Source of the DNA: Streptomyces formicae
GTDB taxonomy: Bacteria; Actinomycetota; Actinomycetes; Streptomycetales; Streptomycetaceae
Assembly: GCF_002556545.1 (NCBI RefSeq)
Contig: NZ_CP022685.1
Span: 558,001 to 622,000, forward strand
Length of the DNA: 64,000 bases
Reading direction: 5' to 3'
Position numbers and translations under genes: made by a program. This document shows positions 1 to 8,454 of the stretch, piece after piece. Position 1 is the first letter of the stretch. Each line of letters begins with the position of its first letter. The notes beneath the pieces were generated by a model. It did not search any database. It was given only the letters and a program-made list of their open reading frames with translations, and was not told where the DNA came from.

Positions 1-83
1 CGGTGGATCAGGGCCGGATTACCGCTTGCGCATCGCTTCGCCCGGGGATCTCCGGACGCTCGTCGGTTCCCCTTGGCGAACGT

Positions 84-1190
84 TCAGGCGACGGTCACGC
101 TCAGCCGGTAGTCGCTCCAGCTGAGCCGCAGCGGGACCTTCTCCCCCGCGGTGACGGGGACGGGCAGCTCGAAGGGGACGAGCGCCTGCATCCAGTGCGA
201 GTCCTTGCTGTCGGGACCGTTGCACAAGGTCGTCGCGCCGAGATCGAGTTCGAACCAGACGACGAGCGCGTGGGCGAGCCCGTCGGTCTCGGCGGCCACC
301 GGCAGGGTGCGCGCGCCGGGCCCCAGGATCCCCTTCTCCAGATCGAAGGCGACGAGCGGGACGGCTCCGGAGAGCATCTGATGCGGCCATGTGTTGAGGC
401 GTACGGGGAAGTGCCCGGGCGTCGCCAGGGAGTTCATCAGGGAGACGTCGAACCCGCTCGCCATGTCGACACGGTTGAGCCGGGCCATGGACTCGCTCTG
501 CACCAGCTGTCCGTACAGCCGCGCCGTGGCGGGCAGCATGATGCCGTCGGGCGCGAGCAGATGCTCGCGGGCGTGGCGGATGGAGGGCAGCAGGCCCTCG
601 CCGATCAGCCCGCAGTCGACGATCTCGGAGACCAGGACGTCCGCGCGCGCGTCGATGTCCTTGCCGACCACGAGCTCCGTCGACGGCTTCCCGATGACGG
701 TGATGGTGTCGGACATGCCGTGCGCGTCGATGATCTGCCGCGCGACCTCCGCGAGGAGCGGGTTGAGTTCGCACGTCGTCACGCGTCCCGCACCGGCCCG
801 CACGGCCGCCATGGCGAGGAGTCCGGTCCCCGATCCGATGTCGAGGACGTGCGAACCGGGCGGCACGCTGCTCTCCAGCGCCGAGACGAGCGCGCTGTTG
901 CGCTCCGTGTCGTTCAGCATCGCGAAGTGCCAGCGGGGCACGGAAGCGAGCGCGATGTCGGACATCGCACCCGAACCGGCGCCCAGGTGCGCCGCCGGGT
1001 CCCGCAGCGTCGCCTGCGCCCGCTCGGCGAGGTCCTTGATCTCCTGGGCCAGCGTCTGCAACGAGGCGACCGCCAGGCGGTACGCGCTGTCGGGCGGGTT
1101 CGGCGCCGAGCCGCTCCCGGTGTCGTCAGGCGCGGTGAGCGGACGGCGCACCCTGGTGGTCGTACTGGTCTCGCTCTCCTGCAGAAACAT
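84..1190 (-). CDS. PRMT7-like SAM-dependent methyltransferase
   Basis: The 368-residue product has a Rossmann SAM site (VLDIGSGTG near residue 113, followed by the acidic strand end CELNP). It also has the two features that mark protein arginine methyltransferases: a double-E loop (SEIVDCGLIGEG, about 186-197) and a THW-type loop (SHWMQ, near 330). Known family chemistry is methyl transfer to guanidino nitrogens; SznE of the streptozotocin pathway is a small-molecule precedent acting on arginine. I chose the ATG at 1190 because AGGAG lies just upstream; the reading frame continues further upstream, but that part looks non-coding. It is the last gene of the minus-strand cluster, 74 bp after the oxygenase at 1265-2239. 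I infer methylation of an Arg-like residue or free arginine. The fold and motifs are clear; the substrate is not. Confidence 0.85.
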   Translation of the reverse strand: MFLQESETSTTTRVRRPLTAPDDTGSGSAPNPPDSAYRLAVASLQTLAQEIKDLAERAQATLRDPAAHLGAGSGAMSDIALASVPRWHFAMLNDTERNSALVSALESSVPPGSHVLDIGSGTGLLAMAAVRAGAGRVTTCELNPLLAEVARQIIDAHGMSDTITVIGKPSTELVVGKDIDARADVLVSEIVDCGLIGEGLLPSIRHAREHLLAPDGIMLPATARLYGQLVQSESMARLNRVDMASGFDVSLMNSLATPGHFPVRLNTWPHQMLSGAVPLVAFDLEKGILGPGARTLPVAAETDGLAHALVVWFELDLGATTLCNGPDSKDSHWMQALVPFELPVPVTAGEKVPLRLSWSDYRLSVTVA

Positions 1191-1264
1191 TCTCGCTCCT
1201 GATGTCGGAAGCCTGCTCGGAAGCCAACTCGGCGGCCTGATCGGCGGCCTGAGGTGTGTGCGGC

Positions 1265-2239
1265 TCAGCCCGCGGGCCGTACCGCGGAGCGCAGGGCCTC
1301 CTCCGTACGGCTCCCGTGGCGCCTGCGGAAACGGACGCGCAGGCCGCCGTCGGCGGGCTCGACCTTGAGCGTGCGGTCCATCATTCCGCCGGTCATGCGG
1401 AACTCGCCCTCGCCGACGTGGACGAGCGATGCGGTCGGGACGCCGCCGACGTCGAGGATCAGACGGTCCTCGTCGAGCCGGAGTCGGCCTTCGAGGTCGG
1501 GTGTCGCCGCGTCGTCGAGTTCGTCGATCTCGCCGTACAGGAATTGTCCGGGAAGCGCGAAATCGGCGAGCATGGAATGCAGTTCGGCCTTGCCGAGCGG
1601 CATTTCGGGCCGGTCCACGAGTACGTCCGACCAGCGCATGGATTCCCGGAAGTCCGCGGGGAAGAGTTCCAGGAGTTCCCGGCTCACATAGCTGTCGATG
1701 ACGAGGTGGACGCGGCGTTCGCTGCCGCCGTTGCGCACCGAGTGCAGCCGGTTGAAGTCGCCGAACCACAGGGTGCCCGGCTGCCAGGTGTAGTCGACGC
1801 CGTCCAGGGTGAGAACGGCTTCCTCATTGGTGATCAGCGGTATGTGCAGCCGCACCCACCCGGCCGGCAGGCCGTAGGGATAGTCGCGGTGTTCGGAGAC
1901 CTCGGCGCCGGGGCCGAGTGCCATGAGCCGCACCGCGCGCACGTCGGTCGGCAGCGCGTCCACGATGGACGCGATGTAGGGGGCCTGCTCCATCCAGGGC
2001 GTGGGCGCGTAGTCGACCAGGCCCATGCCGCCGGGGTCCGTGCGGTCGACGCGGCCCTCGGGGCTGCGCAGCGGGAGGACCCGCCAGTCGGACTCGGTCT
2101 CCTCCGTGGGTTCCAGGCTCTCTCCGAAGGTGCGCTGCTTCGCCCATTGCGTGGCTTCCAGATGAACGAGCTCGGCCACGAGCCGGTCCACGTCAAATTC
2201 GCCCTCGAGCTGCGCAGCGCCGAACATGGCATTCGACAT
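1265..2239 (-). CDS. Aspartyl/asparaginyl beta-hydroxylase-fold 2OG-Fe(II) oxygenase
   Basis: The first two thirds of the 324-residue product match the Asp_Arg_Hydrox fold. An iron-binding HxD lies in SEHRDYPYG, a second iron His in NRLHSVRNGG, and the 2OG-binding Arg/His pair in RRVHLVIDSYV. The last 90 or so residues form a separate C-terminal extension of unknown role. Related enzymes hydroxylate Asp, Asn or other residues, free or carrier-bound. I start the gene at the ATG at 2239 (MSNAMF). An in-frame ATG at 2341 would add residues translated from a 15-bp tandem repeat and is less likely. With the methyltransferase at 84-1190 it probably forms a two-gene unit whose promoter lies in 2240-2435. 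The amino acid modified is not known. Confidence 0.82.
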   Translation of the reverse strand: MSNAMFGAAQLEGEFDVDRLVAELVHLEATQWAKQRTFGESLEPTEETESDWRVLPLRSPEGRVDRTDPGGMGLVDYAPTPWMEQAPYIASIVDALPTDVRAVRLMALGPGAEVSEHRDYPYGLPAGWVRLHIPLITNEEAVLTLDGVDYTWQPGTLWFGDFNRLHSVRNGGSERRVHLVIDSYVSRELLELFPADFRESMRWSDVLVDRPEMPLGKAELHSMLADFALPGQFLYGEIDELDDAATPDLEGRLRLDEDRLILDVGGVPTASLVHVGEGEFRMTGGMMDRTLKVEPADGGLRVRFRRRHGSRTEEALRSAVRPAG

Positions 2240-2263
2240 GATGACGTCTCTATTCCGTGAGTC

Positions 2264-2308
2264 GAGTACTTGGGAGTGGAGTACGTGGGAGTTGAGTACG
2301 TGATCCGG
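2264..2308. repeat. Three tandem 15-bp repeats upstream of the hydroxylase gene
   Basis: Three head-to-tail 15-bp units lie at 2264-2278, 2279-2293 and 2294-2308. The unit is GAGTACGTGGGAGTT with small changes, and the third copy diverges after nine bases. They sit 25-70 bp before the chosen start of the oxygenase gene, in its probable promoter or 5' untranslated region. They could be iterated binding sites or simple replication slippage. Confidence 0.7.
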
Positions 2309-2435
2309 ATTACGGGAGACCCGGCAGTTCTCGGGCTTCATGTCTTCCGCACTTCGTAAACTACCGTCAGGCGCTGTGCGGGGGCCGGAAGTTGTGGAGG
2401 CAATTGCGGCGGCAGAATCCGGTGATCCGCTCGGG

Positions 2436-3842
2436 CTACACGGTCTCCTTGCGTGGTTCCGGTTCCTCCGGTTGTCGCGGCCGGGAATCCAGTTCGCGCC
2501 AGTGCGGGAAGAGCGGGGGTATCACGGTGCAGAACAGATAGATCGCGCCGCAGCCGAGCAGGACGGGCGCGAGGCCCGTGAACGACACGGCGACACCGGC
2601 CAGGATCGGGCCGAGCGGAATCCCGGCCGTGCCCACGGAGTCGGTGAGCGCGGAGACCCGGCCGAGCAAGTGGCGCGGGATGCGCTCCATTTGGACCGCG
2701 TTGATGATCGGGTTGATGAAGCCGATGGCGAGGCCGTCCGCCACCGCGGTCACCACGACCACCCACAGCGGTACGTCCAGGGCCATGACGATGAACCGGG
2801 GCGGCCCGCCGACCAGGAAGGCGATGACGTACGTACGGCGGCGGCGCAGCTTGTGCGAGAAGGCCGTGGCAAGCAGGGAACCAGCGACGGCCGCGATGCC
2901 GAAGGCCGAGCCGAGCGCGCCGATGGCGGCGGGGCCGCCGCCGGTCTCCTTGGCCCAGACCGGGATGAGCAGGGAGCCGTAGGCCGCGTCGATGAGGTTG
3001 GTGACGCTGAGCATGATGGCGATGGAGCGCAGCAGGCGGTTGCGGGCCAGGAAGCGGGCGCCCGCCTTGAGCCGCTCCACGTAACTCTCTTCCGGGTGCC
3101 TCTCTTCCGGGGCCTGGTCCTCGGCGGGGATCCCCTCCGGAGATCGGTCCTCGGGGTGCTCGCCCCGTGTCTGCTCGCGCTGCGTCTGCCTGTCGCGCGT
3201 CACGACGGTGGAGGTCTCCCGGGCCGACCGCAGGGCGCCGATGGAGATGAGCCCCGCGGAGAGCACGAAGCAGAAGGAGTTGCCGACCATGGCCCACAGC
3301 GGGCTCAGGAGGGCGACGAGCGCGCCGGCGGCGGCGGGTCCTGCCGCGCCCGCGATCCGCTCGACCGTGCCCATCATTCCGCTGGCCCGTTCCAGCGTGA
3401 TCCCGGCGTCCTCGGCGACCGTCGGGATCAGGGTGCGCTTGGCCACGTCACCGGGTCCACGGGCCAGGCCGATCGCGGCGGCCAGGACCATCAGGACCCC
3501 GAAGGGCAGGACGTCGAGCCAGTAGCAGAGCGGGACCAGCATGACCACGACGGCACTGATCAGGTCGGCCGCGACGCTGAAGCTCCGCCCGCCCATCCGG
3601 TCGATCAGGGGACCGGACAACGCCTTGCCGACGACCAGCGGCACCGCCTCGCAGAACACGATGAGACCGGTGCGGATGGGGCTGTCACTCGTGTCGAGCA
3701 CCAGCCAGGGCAGCGCGATCATGCTGAGCCTGGTGCCGAAGAGCGAGACCGTGAAGGAGGCGAGCAGACCGGTCATGGGCCTGCGCGAGGGCGCTGGGGC
3801 GGGTATCGGGGAGGGCGTTGTGGAGCCGCTCGTACGGGACAT
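2436..3842 (-). CDS. MFS transporter, likely peptide product exporter
   Basis: The 468-residue protein has about twelve hydrophobic segments and a charged central loop (REQTRGEHPEDRSPEG and following residues) separating two six-helix halves. It resembles drug/macrolide-efflux MFS proteins (LLASFTVSLFGTRLSMIALPW in the first helix). I use the ATG at 3842, which has GGAAGGA about nine bases upstream. An earlier ATG at 3860 overlaps the regulator stop codon but lacks a Shine-Dalgarno sequence. It follows the ArsR-type gene directly, a pairing common for regulator-controlled export and self-resistance. I infer that it exports the cluster product from the cytoplasm. Confidence 0.85.
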   Translation of the reverse strand: MSRTSGSTTPSPIPAPAPSRRPMTGLLASFTVSLFGTRLSMIALPWLVLDTSDSPIRTGLIVFCEAVPLVVGKALSGPLIDRMGGRSFSVAADLISAVVVMLVPLCYWLDVLPFGVLMVLAAAIGLARGPGDVAKRTLIPTVAEDAGITLERASGMMGTVERIAGAAGPAAAGALVALLSPLWAMVGNSFCFVLSAGLISIGALRSARETSTVVTRDRQTQREQTRGEHPEDRSPEGIPAEDQAPEERHPEESYVERLKAGARFLARNRLLRSIAIMLSVTNLIDAAYGSLLIPVWAKETGGGPAAIGALGSAFGIAAVAGSLLATAFSHKLRRRRTYVIAFLVGGPPRFIVMALDVPLWVVVVTAVADGLAIGFINPIINAVQMERIPRHLLGRVSALTDSVGTAGIPLGPILAGVAVSFTGLAPVLLGCGAIYLFCTVIPPLFPHWRELDSRPRQPEEPEPRKETV

Positions 3843-3856
3843 GGACCGTCCTTCCG

Positions 3857-4513
3857 TCATTCAGGTTCGTGCGGCTCGCTCCCGGTCAGCGTGCCGGGCC
3901 GGGGGAACGCCTGGATCTGAAGGGTGACCGGCGCCGTCTCTTCGGCGTCGTCCGCCGGTCGGCTGCCTTCGGCGCGGTACCGCTCGACGGTGCGGAAGAT
4001 CTCCTCGACCAGGGACTTCAACCGGTCGGCCGAAAGGCGCAGTTCGAAGTCGCTGGTGGTGCTCGCCGCACGCCACTCGGCGGGCAACTGGGGCAGCTCG
4101 TCGATGGCGCGCTGGGTCTGCTCGGCGTACAGGGCCGTGACGCCGCGCAGATAGGTGTCGGCGAGCGCGCCGACCTCATCGCTGCCGACGAGGTCGGCGG
4201 GCCGCACCCGGGTCGTCCGGTGCACGGCCTTCCACCAGCGCTCGCGTCCGCCGCCCGACCGCGTCTGCTCCTCCACGAAGCCGTACTGGGCGAGTTGACG
4301 GACGTGGTAGCTGGCGGACGCCGAGCTCACTCCCGTGCGGTCCGCGAGTCGGGTGACGGTGGCCGGGCCCTCGGTGCGCAGCAGGTCGAGGAACTTGACC
4401 CGGAGCGGGTGCGCGAGGCCCCGCAACGAGCTCGCGTCCAGGGTGACTTCGGTGTCCTGCGGGGTGTGTCCGTCGTCCTGGCCGCCGTGGGGTGCTCCGC
4501 CGTTCGTCCTCAT
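3857..4513 (-). CDS. ArsR-type winged-helix transcriptional regulator
   Basis: Residues 25-100 of 218 form an ArsR-like winged helix: LAHPLRVKFLDLLR, then recognition helix VSSASASYHVRQL, then wing residues ending at GGGRERWWKAVHRTT. The C-terminal half is helical and probably binds the effector. The ATG at 4513 overlaps the TGA of the preceding GltB-like gene (ATGA), so translation is probably coupled. A 44-bp perfect palindrome ends 17 bp upstream of this start and is the obvious operator. Its position suggests self-control and control of the downstream MFS gene from an internal promoter. The effector is unknown; the pathway product is a reasonable guess. Confidence 0.85.
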   Translation of the reverse strand: MRTNGGAPHGGQDDGHTPQDTEVTLDASSLRGLAHPLRVKFLDLLRTEGPATVTRLADRTGVSSASASYHVRQLAQYGFVEEQTRSGGGRERWWKAVHRTTRVRPADLVGSDEVGALADTYLRGVTALYAEQTQRAIDELPQLPAEWRAASTTSDFELRLSADRLKSLVEEIFRTVERYRAEGSRPADDAEETAPVTLQIQAFPRPGTLTGSEPHEPE

Positions 4514-5838
4514 GTCCCGACTGTAGGAGTCCCAAGACTTGTTTGCCAAGGTTCCTTGGCAAACAAGTCTTGGGAAACAGGTTCCGGCACCGGAGCCGCG
4601 GCCGGGTCCCAGAGGTCTTCAGGACCCAGCTCGCCCACCCGGTACTTGCCCATCGCGCTGACCAGCAGCCGCAGTTCGAGGGCGAGCGCATGCACCAGGC
4701 GTTCGAGCCCCGCGTCGCCGTCCTCGTCCACGGCGAGGAGCGCGGCCCTGCCCAGACCCACGGCGTCGGCTCCGGCCGCGAGCGCCTTGGCGGCCCTGGT
4801 GCCCTCCCACATCCGGCCGCTGACGAGCAGACAGTCCCCGGGGCGCGGTGCGAGGCGGCGCAGGCACTCCGCGAGGGGCAGGCCCACCGATGCGAGGAAG
4901 GCGGTGGGCGCCCAGCCGGAGCCGCCCTCCGCGCCGTCCACCGTGACCGCGTGGGCACCCGCCTCCCAGGCGGTGGCCGCTGCCTCGCGGACGTCGCGGG
5001 AGGGCGGCAGCTTCACCCAGACCTTGGCGCGCGGGTAGTTGTTCCGCATCAGCCGCACCTGGTGGGCGAGGATCTCGCGCGTGAAGGTGCCCGGGGTGCC
5101 GCAGCGCAGGGCGAGGCCGCTGCCCTCGTCGAGGATCCGCTCCACGGCGTACTGCTCCTCCAGGCGGTGCGCGGCCTCCTCGCCGACCACCGTCATCCCG
5201 CCGAGTCCGGGCTTCGCGCCCTGCCCCACCTTCAGCTCGAAGGCCAGCCGCCCCGAGTCGATGAGCGGCTGCGCGGAGACGTCGCTGTAGACGAGGTTCC
5301 ACATCTCGGCGTCGGCGTCCTCGGTGGACTGCTGGACGGCGACGCCGCCCCCTTCGCCCTCCAACGCGTCGCCGTAGGCGCCGATCCGGCCGAGGAGCGT
5401 CCTGCCCGCCCGCGCGTCGAGGCGCCCGGTGCCGTTGACCGGACCGATGTTCTCGCCGACGACCATCGGTATGCCGAGCCTGGCCGCCTGCCGTCCCACC
5501 GCGGTGCCCAGGTCGCGGCTGGCCACCTCGGTGGAGCCGAACGCCGAGACGTACAGGGGCAGCGCCGCCGTGAAGCCGCCGATCACGCTCGTCAGGTCGA
5601 CGTCGCCGTGCAGGGGTTCGCGGGCCAGCTCGATGAGCTTCTCCAGGCGGCGCGGCATGAACGCGGGCGGCACCAGCCTGGCCCGGTCGAGCGGGTCGGC
5701 GACGTCCGGCGGATGCGCCGCCGCGCCGAACAGCTCATGGCCGTAGGAGGAGGCGGGCGGGAAGAGGCGGGCCGCTCCCTCCCGGGCCCGGGCCCGTACT
5801 TCCGCTTCGGGAAAGCCGGTGGCCTGCAGTGCGTTCAC
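4510..5838 (-). CDS. Glutamate-synthase-like FMN-binding domain protein
   Basis: The 442-residue protein matches the FMN-binding TIM barrel of the glutamate synthase large subunit: KVGQGAKPGLGGMTVVG, YAVERI, KLPPSRD, DGAEGGSG and ADAVGLGRAALLA. The glutaminase and GXGXG domains are absent, so it cannot use glutamine by itself. The start is a GTG at 5838, one base after the mutase stop. The 3' end overlaps the regulator start and contains the 44-bp palindrome. Its position directly after the two mutase genes suggests a role in handling glutamate or the mutase product, perhaps a redox or isomerisation step. That link is inference; stand-alone members of this family are poorly characterised. Confidence 0.8.
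   Translation of the reverse strand: MNALQATGFPEAEVRARAREGAARLFPPASSYGHELFGAAAHPPDVADPLDRARLVPPAFMPRRLEKLIELAREPLHGDVDLTSVIGGFTAALPLYVSAFGSTEVASRDLGTAVGRQAARLGIPMVVGENIGPVNGTGRLDARAGRTLLGRIGAYGDALEGEGGGVAVQQSTEDADAEMWNLVYSDVSAQPLIDSGRLAFELKVGQGAKPGLGGMTVVGEEAAHRLEEQYAVERILDEGSGLALRCGTPGTFTREILAHQVRLMRNNYPRAKVWVKLPPSRDVREAAATAWEAGAHAVTVDGAEGGSGWAPTAFLASVGLPLAECLRRLAPRPGDCLLVSGRMWEGTRAAKALAAGADAVGLGRAALLAVDEDGDAGLERLVHALALELRLLVSAMGKYRVGELGPEDLWDPAAAPVPEPVSQDLFAKEPWQTSLGTPTVGT
4531..4574. promoter_or_regulatory. 44-bp perfect inverted repeat, likely ArsR-type operator
   Basis: Two 21-bp arms (4531-4551 and 4554-4574) are exact reverse complements separated by two T residues. The core of each arm contains TTGCCAAG / CTTGGCAA. 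The repeat lies inside the last codons of the GltB-like gene and ends 17 bp before the regulator start at 4513. Placement and symmetry fit a dimer or double-dimer operator for that regulator. As RNA it would form a very stable hairpin without a U-tract, so an attenuator role is also possible. Confidence 0.75.
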
Positions 5839-5839
5839 G

Positions 5840-7153
5840 TCACATCGCCCCGTCTCGGATCGGATACGGTTCCCCGCTCGGCGCCCGCGTGAGTTCGCCG
5901 AGGTCCAGTCGTGCCGCCGTGTGGTGCAGGGCCTCCAGGAGTCCGCCGCTGGTCAGGGCCGCCGCGGGCCGGGCCGTGACGACGTGTCCGAGAGGCATCG
6001 AGCCGATCGAGCTCCAGGCCAGCCTGCCGCGCTCGTCGATGAAGCTGGCGCTGCGCGAGGCGTTGTCGGGGTGCAGGCAGTACGGCACGTCGAGCCAGCC
6101 GCGCCGGAACGCCGTGAGCAGGGCATCGCCCAGGTCGGGGCCGAGATCGAGGACGGCGTCGATCAGGGCGCGCGCCTCCGCGTACACCGCAGAGCCCCTC
6201 GCGTCGCGGGGCGCGGCGCCCGGCTCGGTGCGCCGCGCGGTGGCGGCGCAGTCCTCCAGTGCCGCCACGTTCTGGGCGATCGTCGGGATCCGGCGGGCCT
6301 CCGCGGTGGTCTTCACGATGAGCCGCTCGGCGCCGGTGCGCACGGCGAGCCTGACGGCCGCCTCTTGCAGGGCGCGGGCGCCCGAGCGGGTGGCCGGATG
6401 GACGCCCATGTACGTGTAGATGACGATGTGCCGGTCGACGCCGGGCAGCAGCTCGTCGGCGAGGGCGCGCAGCGCGCGCACCGCCTCGGCGTCCTGTTCG
6501 GGGTCGATCTGCTGGGCGTAGCTGAGCGAGACGCTGCGCACCCCGTGCTGCGCGAAGAACATGCCTTCGAGCAGCGAGAGCGCGACGAGGAGTCCCGGCG
6601 GACACAGCTGCCCCAGCATGCAGCCGCCGAAGCTCTCCAGATGCGGTTCGGCGCCGTCGCCGACGCCGTCGGTCAGGATGCGACAGGACTCCGCCCAGTT
6701 GCGTACGGACTCCTCGAGCGGCGTACGGCCGTAGGGCAGGCAGTACGAGACGGGACCGCCCTCCGTGGCGTGCAGTCCCGCCTCGGTGAGGGCCCGCACG
6801 ATGTCCTGCGGGGCCGCCGAACCGTGTCGCACCTGGACGGGGAATTCCGGCCCGAGCACTCCGTCGAGCATCTCGCGGGTGCGCTGGGGGCCGTGCGTGA
6901 CGAGGGGGTAGCCGTTGAGGTCCACCCCCTCGTCGAGGGCGCGCCGGGCGGCGGGCAGATCACCGACCCTGGTGTAGCTGTCGATGGTCAGCGTCCCGAC
7001 GGTGGTGGCGTCGGCGGCACGGGTGGCATCGAGGCCCCTGCGCATCCGCTCCGGGGAGCTGAAGCCCATGCGGGGCTGGACGACCAGCTCCCCGGCGGCG
7101 CGTACGAATCCGCCGAAGCTCGTGGGCGCGAGGCCACGGGTGCTCTCCGCCAT
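5840..7153 (-). CDS. Methylaspartate (glutamate) mutase, epsilon/E-subunit-like
   Basis: The 437-residue protein resembles the catalytic barrel subunit of B12-dependent glutamate mutase (GlmE/MutE), which interconverts glutamate and threo-3-methylaspartate. Recognisable stretches are QPRMGFSSPERMRRGL, TLTIDSYTRVGD, LNGYPLVTHGP, VQVRHGS and the region around ESFGGCMLGQLCPPG. The ATG at 7153 shares its A with the stop of the small subunit (TGATG), so the two are made together. Secondary-metabolite versions supply 3-methyl-Asp for peptides such as friulimicin or starters such as that of vicenistatin. I infer the same precursor role here. The start is fixed by the overlap. Confidence 0.88.
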   Translation of the reverse strand: MAESTRGLAPTSFGGFVRAAGELVVQPRMGFSSPERMRRGLDATRAADATTVGTLTIDSYTRVGDLPAARRALDEGVDLNGYPLVTHGPQRTREMLDGVLGPEFPVQVRHGSAAPQDIVRALTEAGLHATEGGPVSYCLPYGRTPLEESVRNWAESCRILTDGVGDGAEPHLESFGGCMLGQLCPPGLLVALSLLEGMFFAQHGVRSVSLSYAQQIDPEQDAEAVRALRALADELLPGVDRHIVIYTYMGVHPATRSGARALQEAAVRLAVRTGAERLIVKTTAEARRIPTIAQNVAALEDCAATARRTEPGAAPRDARGSAVYAEARALIDAVLDLGPDLGDALLTAFRRGWLDVPYCLHPDNASRSASFIDERGRLAWSSIGSMPLGHVVTARPAAALTSGGLLEALHHTAARLDLGELTRAPSGEPYPIRDGAM

Positions 7154-7662
7154 CAGCAGCGCGCCTCGGCCCGCAGCTTCTCCAGGAAGCCGTGGAACTG
7201 GAGGACGCCGACGCTGTCGTCGAACACCGCGTCGTAGCCCGCGTCGCGCAGTCGCGGACCCCACGCGGCCGAGCCGTCGCCGAGGGTGCCCAGCTTGCCC
7301 CCGATCACCACCGGTGTCGCCGCGAGTTCCGCGGTCTCCCTGATGGCGCCGATCAGCCGCAGTCCGTCGTTGGCGCCGTGGCCGTTGACACTGCTGACGA
7401 CGATGAGGTCGGGGACCCGCGCCGTGCAGTGGTCGAGCAGCAGCGCGTCCGGGACGCAGGGACCCAGGTTGGTCACCCGGTTCCCCCACTCGGTGAGCAG
7501 CAGTTCCAGGTAGATCAGGTTCCAGGTGTGCGCGTCCGACGAGGTGCCGGTCACCACGACGTCCAGGCGTCCTGTCTCCCCACGAGGAACGTCGCCACGC
7601 GGAACGTCGCCGCGCGGGGCGTCGTCGCGGGGCACGACACCGGGGCTCCCCAGTCCGGTCAT
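7153..7662 (-). CDS. Glutamate mutase B12-binding (sigma/S) subunit-like
   Basis: The 169-residue protein is a cobalamin-binding Rossmann domain with the lower-ligand motif SDAHTWN, then VPDLIVVSSVNGHG and VIGGKLGTLGDG. The classical motif is DxHxxG; here Asn replaces the last Gly, a change I believe occurs in related actinomycete proteins but could not check. Residues 8-30 form an unusual linker in which PRGDV/PRDDA repeats about four times, encoded by a 15-bp tandem DNA repeat. The ATG at 7662 overlaps the SDR stop (ATGA), and the stop overlaps the large subunit start. It should pair with the 5840-7153 product to form the mutase holoenzyme. Confidence 0.87.
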   Translation of the reverse strand: MTGLGSPGVVPRDDAPRGDVPRGDVPRGETGRLDVVVTGTSSDAHTWNLIYLELLLTEWGNRVTNLGPCVPDALLLDHCTARVPDLIVVSSVNGHGANDGLRLIGAIRETAELAATPVVIGGKLGTLGDGSAAWGPRLRDAGYDAVFDDSVGVLQFHGFLEKLRAEARC

Positions 7663-8408
7663 CGGCCGCTGCGCACGGCCGTGCCGTACGCGGAGGTCGT
7701 GGCGCCCACGGTCTCGCCGCCGTCGATGATCAGTTCCTGACCGGTGAGGAACGCGGCCTCGTCGGAGGCGAGGTAGTGGAACGCCGAGGCGATCTCGGCC
7801 GGGTCGGCGTGCCGGCCCGCCGGGATCTGGGCGTTGGTCTCCTTGAGCATCTCGTCGGTGTACTCGGCGAGTTGCATGGGGGTGAGCACCGCGCCGGGGC
7901 TGACGCAGGCGGCCCTGACGCGGGGGCTCAGTTCGAGCGCGAACGTACGGACGAGGGCGAGGATGCCCGCCTTGCTCGCGTTGTAGTCGGCGTAGTACGG
8001 GTAGCCCCGCGTGCCGTTGACGGACGCGGTGGCCAGCAGGGTGCCGTGTCCCTGCTCGACCATGATCCGGGCGGCCTGCTGCCACAGGGCCAGGACGCCG
8101 AAGAGGTTGACCTCGACCAGTCGGCGGACGTCGCTCTCGCGCATGTCGAGGACGCCGTGCCGGGTGCTGATGCCCGCGTTGGCGATGACGACGTCGAGCC
8201 GCCCGGTCTCCTGGTGGACCCGGGCCACCGCCTCCTGCACCGCCGTCCAGTCGGCGACGTCGACCTCGGTCCAGGTCCCTGCGGGCTCGCCGCCCGGGTC
8301 CGGGGCGTTGACGTCCAGATTCACCACGTGGTCGCCCGCCGCGGCGAACCGCTCGGCGGTGGCGCGGCCGATCCCGCTGGACGCTCCTGATATGACGATG
8401 GTGCGCAC
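7659..8408 (-). CDS. Short-chain dehydrogenase/reductase
   Basis: This is a 249-residue classical SDR with the NAD(P)-binding motif SGASSGIG near the N-terminus, NAG at about 85-90 and an active-site YNASK. The catalytic Ser is in TASVNG and the C-terminus has PAEIASAFHYLAS and IDGGE. An acidic residue after the second strand (NLDVN) favours NAD over NADP. I use the GTG at 8408, which has GAGGAG six bases upstream; an upstream in-frame GTG at 8441 lacks such a site. The stop overlaps the B12-subunit start. It probably oxidises or reduces a hydroxylated or keto amino-acid intermediate, but the substrate cannot be read from sequence. Confidence 0.88.
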   Translation of the reverse strand: MRTIVISGASSGIGRATAERFAAAGDHVVNLDVNAPDPGGEPAGTWTEVDVADWTAVQEAVARVHQETGRLDVVIANAGISTRHGVLDMRESDVRRLVEVNLFGVLALWQQAARIMVEQGHGTLLATASVNGTRGYPYYADYNASKAGILALVRTFALELSPRVRAACVSPGAVLTPMQLAEYTDEMLKETNAQIPAGRHADPAEIASAFHYLASDEAAFLTGQELIIDGGETVGATTSAYGTAVRSGR

Positions 8409-8454
8409 GTTCGACTCCTCGTGATTCAGAGTGACTTGCACGGATGCCGGAAGC

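Noticed and set aside
1..83. Possible gene end at the left border
   Set aside because: No start, motif or convincing codon pattern can be assigned in 83 bp; nothing is called there.
2240..2341. N-terminal extension of the hydroxylase from ATG 2341
   Set aside because: The extra 34 residues are encoded largely by the 15-bp tandem repeat and show no family similarity.
3843..3860. Earlier ATG at 3860 for the MFS gene, overlapping the regulator stop
   Set aside because: It gives neat ATGA coupling but lacks a ribosome binding site, while the ATG at 3842 has GGAAGGA at good spacing. It remains an alternative.
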